NCBI GenBank assembly: GCA_045541475.1
Contig: JAZQJI010000017.1
Span: forward strand, 1 to 64,000
Length of the DNA stretch: 64,000 nt
Direction: 5' to 3'
Source: RGIG3077 sp045541475
Lineage (GTDB): Bacteria > Bacillota > Clostridia > Oscillospirales > Ruminococcaceae
Positions within the stretch are counted from its first letter, which is position 1. Every line of letters begins with the position of its first letter. The notes beneath the pieces are model-generated. The model ran no database searches. It was not told where the DNA came from and saw only the letters and a program-made list of their open reading frames with translations. This document shows, piece after piece, positions 1 through 7,038 of the stretch. Made by a program: the position numbers and the translations under genes.

Positions 1-793
1 TATGGTTTTGTGTGGCGGAAGTGCTACCGATTTACCTGAACAAACACCTGAAATGGTAAAACTTTTTAATGTAGTTGACAGTTTTGATACTCATAAAAAA
101 ATCCCTGAGCATTTTGAAAATGTTGACCGTGCCGCAAATGAGTCTGGTAAAATAGGTATAATTTCGGTTGGTTGGGACCCTGGACTATTTTCTCTTAACC
201 GCCTTTATGCAGGGGCAGTATTAAGCGAAGGTGAAGATTATACTTTTTGGGGCAAAGGCGTAAGTCAAGGTCATTCCGATGCTATTCGCAGAGTAGAGGG
301 AGTAGTCGATGCCAGACAGTATACTATTCCTGTAGAATCTGCACTTGAAGCAGTCAGAAGCGGTAGTGAGCCTAAACTTTCTGTACGCCAAAAGCATACA
401 AGAGAATGTTTTGTTGTTGTAAATGATAACGCAGATAAGGCTGAAATCGAGCGTAAGATTAAAGAAATGCCTAACTATTTTGCAGATTATGATACAACCG
501 TACATTTCATCACTATGGAAGAAATGAAGCGTGACCATAACGCATTGCCACACGGCGGATTTGTTATAAGAAGCGGATTTACGGGTGTAAATAATGAAAA
601 TTCGCATATCATCGAATATAGCTTAAAGCTCGATTCTAACCCTGAGTTTACTTCAAGCGTGCTCTGTGCTTATGCAAGGGCTGCCTATAAGCTTAACTGT
701 GAAGGTGCAAGCGGCTGCAAAACACCTTTTGATATTGCACCTGCATATTTAAGCGCACTTGATGGCGCCGAATTGCGTGCAACATTGCTTTAA
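1..793 (+). CDS. ddh: meso-diaminopimelate D-dehydrogenase, C-terminal part
   Basis: This enzyme makes meso-diaminopimelate from tetrahydrodipicolinate in one NADPH- and ammonia-dependent step, giving lysine and the peptidoglycan cross-linking residue. The window opens inside the gene. About 263 residues are visible against a usual length near 325, so the N-terminal Rossmann nucleotide-binding motif is missing. The remaining part is recognisable across its length, including SVGWDPGLFSLNR, WGKGVSQGHSDAIRR and the LPHGGFVIRSG segment of the substrate domain. The first in-window ATG at position 2 is internal, not a start. The next gene has its own promoter. Confidence 0.93.
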   Translation, partial: MVLCGGSATDLPEQTPEMVKLFNVVDSFDTHKKIPEHFENVDRAANESGKIGIISVGWDPGLFSLNRLYAGAVLSEGEDYTFWGKGVSQGHSDAIRRVEGVVDARQYTIPVESALEAVRSGSEPKLSVRQKHTRECFVVVNDNADKAEIERKIKEMPNYFADYDTTVHFITMEEMKRDHNALPHGGFVIRSGFTGVNNENSHIIEYSLKLDSNPEFTSSVLCAYARAAYKLNCEGASGCKTPFDIAPAYLSALDGAELRATLL

Positions 794-847
794 AATTGAA
801 TTTTTCTTGTAAATTCATCAAGAAATTTTAAATTGTGATAAAATCGC

Positions 848-876
848 TTGATTTAATCGGCGTTTTATAGTATAAT
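848..876 (+). promoter_or_regulatory. sigma-A promoter for the NifU-like/GGGtGRT pair
   Basis: TTGATT (848-853), a 17-base spacer and TATAAT (871-876) lie about 50 bases before the start codon at 928. A good Shine-Dalgarno (GAAAGGAG) follows near 914-921. This is the only plausible promoter seen between ddh and the pair, so the two genes probably form their own transcript. Confidence 0.72.
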
Positions 877-927
877 TATCCTGATGTGTAAATCATTTCA
901 CATAGGATTACCGAAAGGAGTAAAAAT

Positions 928-1620
928 ATGAACTATTCTCATGAAGTTGAGAGAATGTGTGTTCTCGCAAAGGGACCTAAGCATGGTCCTGCACCTATCC
1001 CCGAAGAGGGAAGATGGGTTAAGGCTTATGAAATCAAGGATATTTCCGGCCTTACTCATGGTATCGGCTGGTGCGCACCCCAGCAGGGCTGCTGCAAGCT
1101 GACACTTAACGTTAAAAACGGCATCATCGAAGAGGCTTTGGTTGAAACCCTTGGTTGCTCCGGTATGACTCACTCTGCTGCTATGGCAGGCGAAATTCTC
1201 CCCGGCAAGACTCTTCTTGAAGCTCTTAACACCGACCTTGTCTGCGATGCTATCAACGTAGCAATGCGTGAGCTCTTCCTCCAGATTGTATACGGAAGAA
1301 CTCAGACAGCTTTCTCTGAAGACGGACTTCCCGTTGGCGCAGGTCTTGAAGATCTTGGTAAGGGACTTCGTTCTCAGGTTGGTACAGTTTTCTCCACAAA
1401 CCTCAAGGGCGTTCGCTACCTTGAACTTGCAGAAGGTTATATCCTTTCTGTTGCTGTTGATGAAAACGATCAGGCAATCGGCTATAAATTCGTAAAGCTC
1501 GGCAAGATGCTTGAGGATATCCGTCACGGTGTAGATCCTGCTACCGCTTATAACAACAATATCGGTACATACGGTCGCTATGCTGACGCACCCAAGTACA
1601 TCGATCCCAGAGAAGAATAA
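928..1620 (+). CDS. NifU/IscU-like scaffold-type protein partnered with GGGtGRT
   Basis: The protein (230 aa) has a NifU/IscU N-terminal-like core. The segment around residues 49-100 (GCCKLTLNVKNGIIEEA, then ETLGCSGMTHSAAMAGEI and GKTLLEAL) matches the scaffold pattern in which cysteines bind an Fe-S cluster. Cysteines sit at 11, 49, 55, 56, 77 and 106; C55/C56, C77 and C106 fall where IscU has its three ligands. The Asp that follows the first IscU cysteine is absent. A C-terminal extension of about 100 residues has no recognised domain. The gene is followed after 18 bases by the GGGtGRT gene, its usual partner. Codon use resembles groEL and fba, which suggests high expression. A cluster-carrying role is inferred from the fold, not shown. 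Confidence 0.8.
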   Translation: MNYSHEVERMCVLAKGPKHGPAPIPEEGRWVKAYEIKDISGLTHGIGWCAPQQGCCKLTLNVKNGIIEEALVETLGCSGMTHSAAMAGEILPGKTLLEALNTDLVCDAINVAMRELFLQIVYGRTQTAFSEDGLPVGAGLEDLGKGLRSQVGTVFSTNLKGVRYLELAEGYILSVAVDENDQAIGYKFVKLGKMLEDIRHGVDPATAYNNNIGTYGRYADAPKYIDPREE

Positions 1621-1638
1621 TCGTAGGAGGTAGGAACA

Positions 1639-2637
1639 ATGGCTAAATTTGAAGGACAAGAAAGAAGAATGCCCAAAATCAATGCCTGTCTCGCTGAATA
1701 CGGATTCAAGGATATCGACGAAACAATGGCATATTGCTTGGAAAAGGGCGTTAATGTTGAAGAAATCGTAAAGGGCGTACAGCCCATCGCATTCGAAAAT
1801 GCAGTTTGGGCTTACACACTCGGTACTGCTATTGCTCTTAAGAAGGGCATTACTAAGGCTGCTGAAGCTGCTGAAGCTATTGGTATCGGCTTGCAGGCAT
1901 TCTGCATTCCCGGTTCTGTTGCAGAGCAGAGAAATGTAGGTCTTGGCCACGGTAACCTCGGCGCAATGCTTCTCAGAGAAGAAACAGACTGCTTCTGCTT
2001 CCTCGCTGGTCACGAAAGCTTTGCGGCTGCTGAAGGTGCTATCGGTATTGCAAGAACAGCTAACAAGGCAAGAAAGAAGCCTTTGAGAGTTATTCTTAAC
2101 GGTCTTGGCAAGGATGCTGCTATGATTATTTCAAGAATCAACGGCTTTACCTATGTTCAGACAGAATATGATTTTGCAACAGGCGAACTTAAAGTAGTTA
2201 ACGAAACAGCTTATTCCGATGGCGAAAAGGCTAAGGTTCGCTGCTATGGCGCTAACGATGTTCTTGAGGGCGTTGCTATCATGAAGTATGAAAAGGCTGA
2301 TGTTTCCATTACAGGTAACTCAACCAACCCCACAAGATTCCAGCACCCCGTTGCAGGTTCTTACAAGAAATGGGCTCTTGAAAATAATAAGAAATACTTC
2401 TCTGTTGCATCCGGCGGTGGTACAGGTCGTACACTCCATCCCGATAACGTTGCTGCAGGTCCTGCTTCTTATGGTCTTACAGACACAATGGGCAGAATGC
2501 ACGGCGATGCACAGTTTGCAGGTTCTTCTTCCGTACCCGCTCACGTTGAAATGATGGGTCTTATGGGTATGGGTAACAACCCCATGGTTGGTGCAACAGT
2601 TGCATGCGCAGTTGCAGTTGAAGAAGCTAACAAGTAA
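1639..2637 (+). CDS. GGGtGRT family protein
   Basis: The protein (332 aa) belongs to the GGGtGRT family, named for a motif seen here at residues 259-265 inside VASGGGTGRTLHPDN. Its function is unknown. It is glycine- and alanine-rich, has no signal peptide and is probably cytosolic. Other conserved-looking stretches are GLGHGNLGAMLL (about 101-112), LAGHESFAAAEGAIG (122-136) and a methionine/glycine-rich tail near 304-312. Cysteines occur at 17, 33, 89, 118, 120, 202 and 323. The start at 1639 has a strong AGGAGG upstream (1625-1630). Codon use is strongly biased, as in highly expressed genes. Co-transcription with the NifU-like gene suggests the two act together, perhaps on an Fe-S or other metal cofactor; that is inference. 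Confidence 0.88.
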   Translation: MAKFEGQERRMPKINACLAEYGFKDIDETMAYCLEKGVNVEEIVKGVQPIAFENAVWAYTLGTAIALKKGITKAAEAAEAIGIGLQAFCIPGSVAEQRNVGLGHGNLGAMLLREETDCFCFLAGHESFAAAEGAIGIARTANKARKKPLRVILNGLGKDAAMIISRINGFTYVQTEYDFATGELKVVNETAYSDGEKAKVRCYGANDVLEGVAIMKYEKADVSITGNSTNPTRFQHPVAGSYKKWALENNKKYFSVASGGGTGRTLHPDNVAAGPASYGLTDTMGRMHGDAQFAGSSSVPAHVEMMGLMGMGNNPMVGATVACAVAVEEANK

Positions 2638-2650
2638 TTTAATGTAACTA

Positions 2651-2691
2651 AAAGTGCCCTTGAATGTTTATTTGTTCAAGGCACTTTTTTT
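2651..2691 (+). terminator. Rho-independent terminator after the GGGtGRT gene
   Basis: The left arm AAAGTGCCCTTGAA pairs with TTCAAGGCACTTT with a single bulged C, followed by a run of T. It separates the GGGtGRT operon from the small membrane protein gene downstream. Confidence 0.9.
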
Positions 2692-2710
2692 ATTACAAGG
2701 AGGAATCCTT

Positions 2711-3208
2711 ATGAGAAAGAAAGTACAGGGTTTTGATGCTATAACAGTGGGCTACGGCATTTCGATACTTATAAGTTTATATGATTATATTTGCAAATTT
2801 GCGGATTTTTCAATAAAGCTTGTTGATGATTACAGAGATTCTATAAGCTATATTACACTGTTTCTCTTCGCCTATGGATTTTTTAGAATAGGCTGGACAG
2901 CACGCACAAAAGGCAGAATAGGTGCAGTTATTGCAGGCATTTTAAATGCTTTGCTTGTTGCTGATATGCTTATGGAATGGGGCATAGGACAGTATTTCTC
3001 CATTGCAATTACATTAAGCTTGATGATATATCTGATATGGGGACAGGAAAAACACGTTTGGGTAGCAACTGCATTTATGGCGGCGTTTTCTGCTTGCTTC
3101 TACCTTGCTGATTATGGTGTGATTTCCGCTTTTGGCAATCATACGCATCTTTTATCTGCTCTTACCGGAATTGCAACTGTTGTTGCGGTTTCTTCAATTG
3201 AAGAATAA
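2711..3208 (+). CDS. small multi-pass membrane protein, function unknown
   Basis: The protein (165 aa) is hydrophobic with about five predicted membrane segments (roughly residues 12-30, 45-62, 70-88, 95-111 and 116-160). I recognise no family. The start at 2711 follows AAGGAGG with good spacing. An ATG 57 bases upstream is also in frame, but it would place coding sequence across the preceding terminator hairpin, so I rejected it. The gene stands alone between two terminators and may rely on leaky transcription from upstream, since no clear promoter was found. Confidence 0.6.
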   Translation: MRKKVQGFDAITVGYGISILISLYDYICKFADFSIKLVDDYRDSISYITLFLFAYGFFRIGWTARTKGRIGAVIAGILNALLVADMLMEWGIGQYFSIAITLSLMIYLIWGQEKHVWVATAFMAAFSACFYLADYGVISAFGNHTHLLSALTGIATVVAVSSIEE

Positions 3209-3218
3209 CGTTTCTTAT

Positions 3219-3257
3219 ACCGCTTGGGTTTTGTTTTTAAAATTCAAGCGGTTTTTC
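3219..3257 (+). terminator. Rho-independent terminator
   Basis: ACCGCTTG (3219-3226) pairs with CAAGCGGT (3245-3252), followed by T residues. It ends just before the -35 element of the DUF2325 gene, so it insulates that promoter from upstream transcription. Confidence 0.75.
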
Positions 3258-3259
3258 TA

Positions 3260-3288
3260 TTGACAATAATTGTTATTTGTTGTATAAT
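3260..3288 (+). promoter_or_regulatory. consensus sigma-A promoter of the DUF2325 gene
   Basis: TTGACA (3260-3265), exactly 17 bases, TATAAT (3283-3288). This is a full-consensus promoter. The expected start of transcription, near 3295, falls at the edge of an inverted repeat (3293-3320), the arrangement expected for repression of a strong promoter. Confidence 0.85.
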
Positions 3289-3292
3289 ATCA

Positions 3293-3320
3293 TTATCGGT
3301 TAGCCAATGCTAACTGATAA
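3293..3320. promoter_or_regulatory. operator-like inverted repeat 1 (GTTAGC-N4-GCTAAC)
   Basis: The core is GTTAGC CAAT GCTAAC at 3299-3314. Near-perfect symmetry extends outwards (TTATC.GTTAGC / GCTAAC.GATAA) to about 28 bases. It overlaps the predicted transcription start of the DUF2325 gene. The same core recurs at 3375-3390. The TTAG...CTAA character resembles operators of DtxR/MntR/IdeR-type metal-dependent repressors; that assignment is inference. Confidence 0.65.
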
Positions 3321-3371
3321 CAAATAATAAAGATTATTGCAAAATGTCGAAAGGCTATATTTTTTTAGCAT

Positions 3372-3393
3372 CAAGTTAGCTTACGCTAACTTG
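3372..3393. promoter_or_regulatory. operator-like inverted repeat 2 (CAAGTTAGC-N4-GCTAACTTG)
   Basis: A perfect 9-base-arm palindrome with a TTAC centre. It shares the GTTAGC-N4-GCTAAC core with the repeat 76 bases upstream. It ends 15 bases before the start codon at 3409 and just before the GGAAGGGG ribosome-binding site. In RNA it would form a hairpin next to that site, so it could act as a second operator, a translational element, or both. Confidence 0.6.
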
Positions 3394-3408
3394 TGGAAGG
3401 GGATTCTT

Positions 3409-3693
3409 ATGAGTGTTGTTATTGTAGGCGGAAATGAATGTATGATGCGTCGATATATTGATGTTTGTAACGAGTATAAATGCAGTGCTAAAGTATTTTG
3501 CAAAATGCATGATGGATTAAAAAACAAGGTGGGTAGCCCTGATTTGCTTGTTTTGTTTACAAACACAACATCGCACAAAATGGTTAAATGCGCACTTAAT
3601 GCTACAAAGGGAACAAATGCACTTGTTGCAAGGTCACACAGCAGTTCAGCATCGGCACTGCGAAATATACTTGATAAGTATTCTGCCAAATAA
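3409..3693 (+). CDS. DUF2325 family protein
   Basis: The protein (94 aa) starts MSVVIVGGNECMMRRY, the typical DUF2325 opening, followed by a CNEYKCSAKVFCKM segment and a Rossmann-like alternation of strands and helices (DLLVLFTNTTSHKM, ALVARSHSSSASALRNIL). The family has no established biochemical role. In Clostridia I recall such genes near ferrous-iron transport genes, but no feo gene is present here. The start at 3409 is supported by GGAAGGGG and the family N-terminus. An in-frame extension to 3337 would run through the second inverted repeat and is unlikely. The consensus promoter and paired inverted repeats suggest tight transcriptional control, possibly by metal. Confidence 0.78.
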   Translation: MSVVIVGGNECMMRRYIDVCNEYKCSAKVFCKMHDGLKNKVGSPDLLVLFTNTTSHKMVKCALNATKGTNALVARSHSSSASALRNILDKYSAK

Positions 3694-3704
3694 GTACATA
3701 GCAT

Positions 3705-3746
3705 GAAAAAAGCCTTGAAAGACCGATAAAAACGGTATTTCAAGGC
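3705..3746. terminator. terminator between DUF2325 gene and dacF-type gene
   Basis: GCCTTGAAAGACCG pairs with CGGTATTTCAAGGC around an A-rich loop. On the minus strand the stem is followed by a T run, so it is a proper terminator for the carboxypeptidase gene. On the plus strand the tail (ACTTT) is weaker. Confidence 0.8.
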
Positions 3747-3776
3747 ACTTTGCTGTAGATTATAATATATGATGAA

Positions 3777-4898
3777 TTAACCTGCCGTGTTAATTGATGT
3801 TTCGTCACTGCTTGCAATTTCGTTGTCGCCAGTGTTGCTGTCATCATCAATATCGTTCAGGTATTCGTAAATAAGCTCAGTATCATAAACGGGATACCAT
3901 TTTGAGCCGCTTGCTTTTGAAAGTATGAGAAGGTATTCATCTCCGTTTTCATTGTTTTTTGCAAATGTACCAAGGCAGTGTCCTGCTTGATCAGTAAAGC
4001 CTGTTTTGCCGCCGATTATTGTAAAGCCTTCAGCTTCATCGCCGTACATTCTTGCAAATAAATCGCTTGTTAGCGCAATGCCTTCGGGGTGCTGCTCGGT
4101 AACAGCGGTTGTATATTGAAACTGCGAGAGTACTTCTCGGCATAATTCGTTATCCATTGCATATTTTAGAATTACGGCAAAATCAAGCGCAGTTGAATAA
4201 TGATTATCGTTATGCAAACCGCTTGTGTTGGTAAAATGTGTATCTTCAAGACCTAATTTTTCACATTTTTCGTTCATCAATTCAACAAAAGCTTCCTCAC
4301 TGCCTGCAACATAAATTGCAAGTGCAGTTGAAGCGTCAGCGCCTGATGGCATAATCAAACCATACAGCAAATCCTTTACAAGACATTTTTCACCGCTTGC
4401 AAAGCCCGCAACCGATGCCGACTGTTGTAAAAGCGGATCTATAATTTCACTTGTCATGGTAAATGTAGCATCAAAATCTTCAATATTTTCAACCGCTACA
4501 ATAAGCGTCATGATTTTTGTGAGTGATGCAGGGTACATACGCTCATCAGCATTGCGCTGCGCAATAACTGTGTTGGATTGCAAATCAACCAAAACGCCGT
4601 ATTGACTGTAAATTTCGTCACCAAAATTAAATGTTTCATCTGTTGTTTTTGCGTGTTCAATGGTAATCTGTTCTTCGTCGTCTTTATCGTTTTGAGATAT
4701 TTCGTCAAAATCGTATTCTCTGTATACTACGTTGCCGTTTGATACGGCAACATTTTCATCATCTTTGTTAGAAATAGCATTAACAATTGTTGAAATTAAC
4801 GCAATTATCCCTGCAATTAAAACGCCAAACAGAATAATCACAAACGCAAGCCTGAAATAATTTATTTTATATCTTTTTTTTGTTGTTCTTTTGCTCAT
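3777..4898 (-). CDS. D-alanyl-D-alanine carboxypeptidase, serine type (peptidase S11)
   Basis: A DacF/PBP5-like enzyme (373 aa) that trims the terminal D-Ala from wall pentapeptides. A basic N-terminus (KRTTKKRY) precedes a membrane anchor at about 17-39 and an acidic linker at 45-90, then the catalytic domain. The active-site motif SLTK lies at 125-128 and KTG at 298-300. The second motif, normally SGN, reads SGA at 185-187 in the context MPSGADAS, so the usual Asn is replaced. There is no clear C-terminal amphipathic membrane-binding helix; the tail is Asp/Ser-rich. Anchoring is therefore by the uncleaved N-terminal segment. It belongs with the VanY-type peptidase and the amidase, which have similar N-termini. 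Confidence 0.9.
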   Translation of the reverse strand: MSKRTTKKRYKINYFRLAFVIILFGVLIAGIIALISTIVNAISNKDDENVAVSNGNVVYREYDFDEISQNDKDDEEQITIEHAKTTDETFNFGDEIYSQYGVLVDLQSNTVIAQRNADERMYPASLTKIMTLIVAVENIEDFDATFTMTSEIIDPLLQQSASVAGFASGEKCLVKDLLYGLIMPSGADASTALAIYVAGSEEAFVELMNEKCEKLGLEDTHFTNTSGLHNDNHYSTALDFAVILKYAMDNELCREVLSQFQYTTAVTEQHPEGIALTSDLFARMYGDEAEGFTIIGGKTGFTDQAGHCLGTFAKNNENGDEYLLILSKASGSKWYPVYDTELIYEYLNDIDDDSNTGDNEIASSDETSINTAG

Positions 4899-4984
4899 TT
4901 TTTCACCGCAATACCTGTATTTTAAAAAACTAATTGTTTAAAACTTAATCTATGTCAAACTATATTCAATAAAGTTGAGTTATT

Positions 4985-5002
4985 ATGCTAAAATCAGCAT
5001 GA
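4985..5002. repeat. 18-base palindromic sequence, copy 1
   Basis: ATGCTAAAATCAGCATGA, with ATGCT/AGCAT as inverted arms, is found again without change at 38515-38532. It lies in the 276-base divergent region between the carboxypeptidase gene and the zinc-ribbon gene, on the upstream side of both. No function is assigned. Confidence 0.6.
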
Positions 5003-5087
5003 TATTCTTGCAAAGCAAACTTCTATAATTATATCATTATGCAATTGTATTGTCAACCGATAAAGCATAAATTTACTGCCGTTTCGG

Positions 5088-5116
5088 TTGACTTTGTTCC
5101 GCTGATGTGCTATAAT
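5088..5116 (+). promoter_or_regulatory. sigma-A promoter of the zinc-ribbon protein gene
   Basis: TTGACT (5088-5093), a 17-base spacer and TATAAT (5111-5116), about 58 bases before the start codon at 5175. Confidence 0.8.
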
Positions 5117-5174
5117 TTAACATGGTAAAATTTTTGGTTTTGATTGTTATTCTATAAGGAGGATTTGAGCTTTT

Positions 5175-5948
5175 ATGATATGCCAAAATTGTCTGGCTCA
5201 GCTTTCGCAGGATGCAAAATTTTGTGAAAACTGCGGAACTAAAGCGGAAGGTTATGAATATCCAAGAACTGAACTTTCATCAAGCGGTCCAATGCAATAC
5301 AAAAAAACAAATCTTGATATTGCAAGGCTTGATTTATCCTCCGTTCGTATAGATTTAAATAAACAATATTCAAAATACGTTATTCCCACAACTGATACTT
5401 ACAGCGGCGCTGTTGAAAATGATACGCCTGACGCGGTGATTAATAAATCGGCTGATAAAAATAACAATATGCCGTATGTTAATCCGCAAAGGGCACGTGT
5501 GTATGCAAATACTGTTTCCATGGCGCCTGCACCTGATATGCCGAAAAACGCAAATCCGGCACAGAAGAATTTGAATAATAACACTGCTACAGTAAATTCT
5601 GCACAATATCAGGATAGAAGATATACAAATATGGCTAACCATAATATGCCTAATCAGAATATGCAGCAAATGCATCCGAATTATCGTAATATGCATACTG
5701 CAAAGCAAAGTTCGCCACAACCTCAAAACGATAAACAGGAAATCATGGGTGTGGTTTGGTTTGTTCTTTCGCTGCTTTCTATGTCATTTTTAGGTGCGCC
5801 TGTTTTATCTGCAATAATATCCGTTATCGTATTAATTAACGTTTCTAAACTGAATAGAAGCGTTAAACTAAAAAATGTAGCAATCGGTATTTCGATGTTT
5901 GTGTTTGTAATGTCTTTGTTTTCTATTTTGGCAAACAGCGGCTTGTAA
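5175..5948 (+). CDS. zinc-ribbon membrane protein with low-complexity linker
   Basis: The protein (257 aa) starts with a zinc ribbon, CxxC at residues 3-6 and 17-20. A long, probably disordered middle follows (about 30-185), rich in Asn, Met, Gln and Pro, with runs such as NMPNQNMQQMHPNYRNMH. The C-terminus holds two hydrophobic segments (about 190-215 and 228-252), as in DUF4190-like membrane proteins. The zinc ribbon would sit in the cytoplasm. AAGGAGG before the start and a clear promoter support the gene. No function is known. It precedes RNase P RNA, but that RNA has its own promoter. Confidence 0.72.
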   Translation: MICQNCLAQLSQDAKFCENCGTKAEGYEYPRTELSSSGPMQYKKTNLDIARLDLSSVRIDLNKQYSKYVIPTTDTYSGAVENDTPDAVINKSADKNNNMPYVNPQRARVYANTVSMAPAPDMPKNANPAQKNLNNNTATVNSAQYQDRRYTNMANHNMPNQNMQQMHPNYRNMHTAKQSSPQPQNDKQEIMGVVWFVLSLLSMSFLGAPVLSAIISVIVLINVSKLNRSVKLKNVAIGISMFVFVMSLFSILANSGL

Positions 5949-5958
5949 ATAGCCGTAC

Positions 5959-5987
5959 TTGACTTAAACACCATAATAAAGTATAAT
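5959..5987 (+). promoter_or_regulatory. rnpB promoter
   Basis: TTGACT (5959-5964), 17 bases, TATAAT (5982-5987). The expected start, about 5993-5995, coincides with the 5' end of the RNase P RNA stem, which supports both calls. Confidence 0.85.
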
Positions 5988-5991
5988 AATT

Positions 5992-6340
5992 AATTGAGCA
6001 AGCTATGCGGCAGCGTGTACGCTTAACGTCCACGAGGAAAGTCCGAGCACCACAGAGCAGGGTAGCTGCTAACGGCAGCCGAGGGCGACCTTAGGGAAAG
6101 TGCAACAGAAATAAACTACCCGATTTTTTGGGAAAAGGTGGAAAGGTGAGGTAAGAGCTCACCGGGCTGCAGGAGACTGCAGTGCCGTGTAAACCCTATC
6201 CGGTGCAACGCCTATTGGTGCGGTATATCTTAACGTCTGCTCGGCGGATATATCGTAATGGCGGCTTGAACCATGCGGCGACGTATGGTCTAGATAAATT
6301 GTCGCACACGACAGAACTCGGCTTATCGGCTTGCTCAATT
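5992..6340 (+). ncRNA. rnpB: RNase P RNA (bacterial, probably class A)
   Basis: This is the catalytic RNA of RNase P, which matures the 5' ends of tRNAs. The universally conserved 5' block is present (GAGGAAAGTCCGAGCACCAC at about 6034-6053, followed by CAGGGTAGCTGCTAACGGC and the AGGGAAAGTGCAACAGAAA block near 6093-6111). The 5' end AATTGAGCAAGC pairs exactly with GCTTGCTCAATT at 6329-6340, closing helix P1. The length of about 349 bases fits. The class A assignment follows from these blocks and the clostridial context, not from a full fold. Confidence 0.96.
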
Positions 6341-6370
6341 TATTATAAATTTGATTGGAGCTTATCTTAT

Positions 6371-7003
6371 TTGAAAAGAATTATAATACCTTTGTGCGCA
6401 GTATTAACTATAATCGGCGCAGTATTTTTAATATACAATGCAGTGTTGCTGATGAAAGATGGTGACGCTGGAAAAACAAACACCTACAAAGGCTATGCGC
6501 AACGCTATCCTATGAGCAATGTTTCAATTATGATACCTGATGATTTTGAGGTTGTAAAAGCTGATGATGTAAATCAGATTGAAACAGGCGAAACAATGGT
6601 TGTCCCTTATGATGAATTTTATAAGTGGGAAACTTCATCTTATGTGGGTTCTGTAATTGTCACAAGCGAGCAAAACAGCATGGAACCGCGAGCTTACATG
6701 GAAGCTTGTGCAATACCTACATATGAGGAATATTATTCCGCTCTTGATCTTTCCATACTTGCCCGTGAAGCAGGTTCCATTGGTGAATATCCTGCAGCTG
6801 CGCTCACATTCAGATATACAGTCGATTATGAAAACGGTGTTACTAAAACTTTCCGTGCTTATTCCGTTTATATGCAGCAGGGCGGATATATTTACACAAC
6901 AACATTTGTGTGTGAAGATTGGGATTTTGAAACACGCAAACCTGTTTTTGATAAAATTGCAGAAAGTATTGTTATTGGGCAAATTAATATTCAGCAAAAC
7001 TGA
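6371..7003 (+). CDS. membrane-anchored protein of unknown function
   Basis: The protein (210 aa from the chosen start) has an N-terminal anchor (about 4-26, IIIPLCAVLTIIGAVFLIYN) and an extracytoplasmic domain with alternating strand-like segments (YPMSNVSIMIPDDFEV, SYVGSVIVTSE, YPAAALTFRYTVDY, YIYTTTFVCEDWDF). The overall look recalls PsbP-like or lipoprotein-type beta domains, but I cannot assign a family. I chose TTG at 6371: it has TTGGAG upstream, gives a normal signal anchor and clears the RNase P RNA. The frame stays open upstream to 6182, but that part overlaps the 3' half of rnpB and is not real coding sequence. Confidence 0.65.
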   Translation: MKRIIIPLCAVLTIIGAVFLIYNAVLLMKDGDAGKTNTYKGYAQRYPMSNVSIMIPDDFEVVKADDVNQIETGETMVVPYDEFYKWETSSYVGSVIVTSEQNSMEPRAYMEACAIPTYEEYYSALDLSILAREAGSIGEYPAAALTFRYTVDYENGVTKTFRAYSVYMQQGGYIYTTTFVCEDWDFETRKPVFDKIAESIVIGQINIQQN

Positions 7004-7038
7004 AATAAATATAAATAATTGAAAGGAAGTACAGGCTT

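Noticed and set aside
898..2013. A 371-codon open frame on the minus strand
   Set aside because: It lies opposite the NifU-like and GGGtGRT genes, has no ribosome-binding site, and its protein is Ser/Cys/Phe-rich without domain features. It is a by-product of the strong codon bias of the plus-strand genes.
6182..6370. N-terminal extension of the membrane protein gene into RNase P RNA
   Set aside because: The extension is encoded by conserved rnpB sequence. The TTG at 6371 has a ribosome-binding site and gives a normal membrane anchor.
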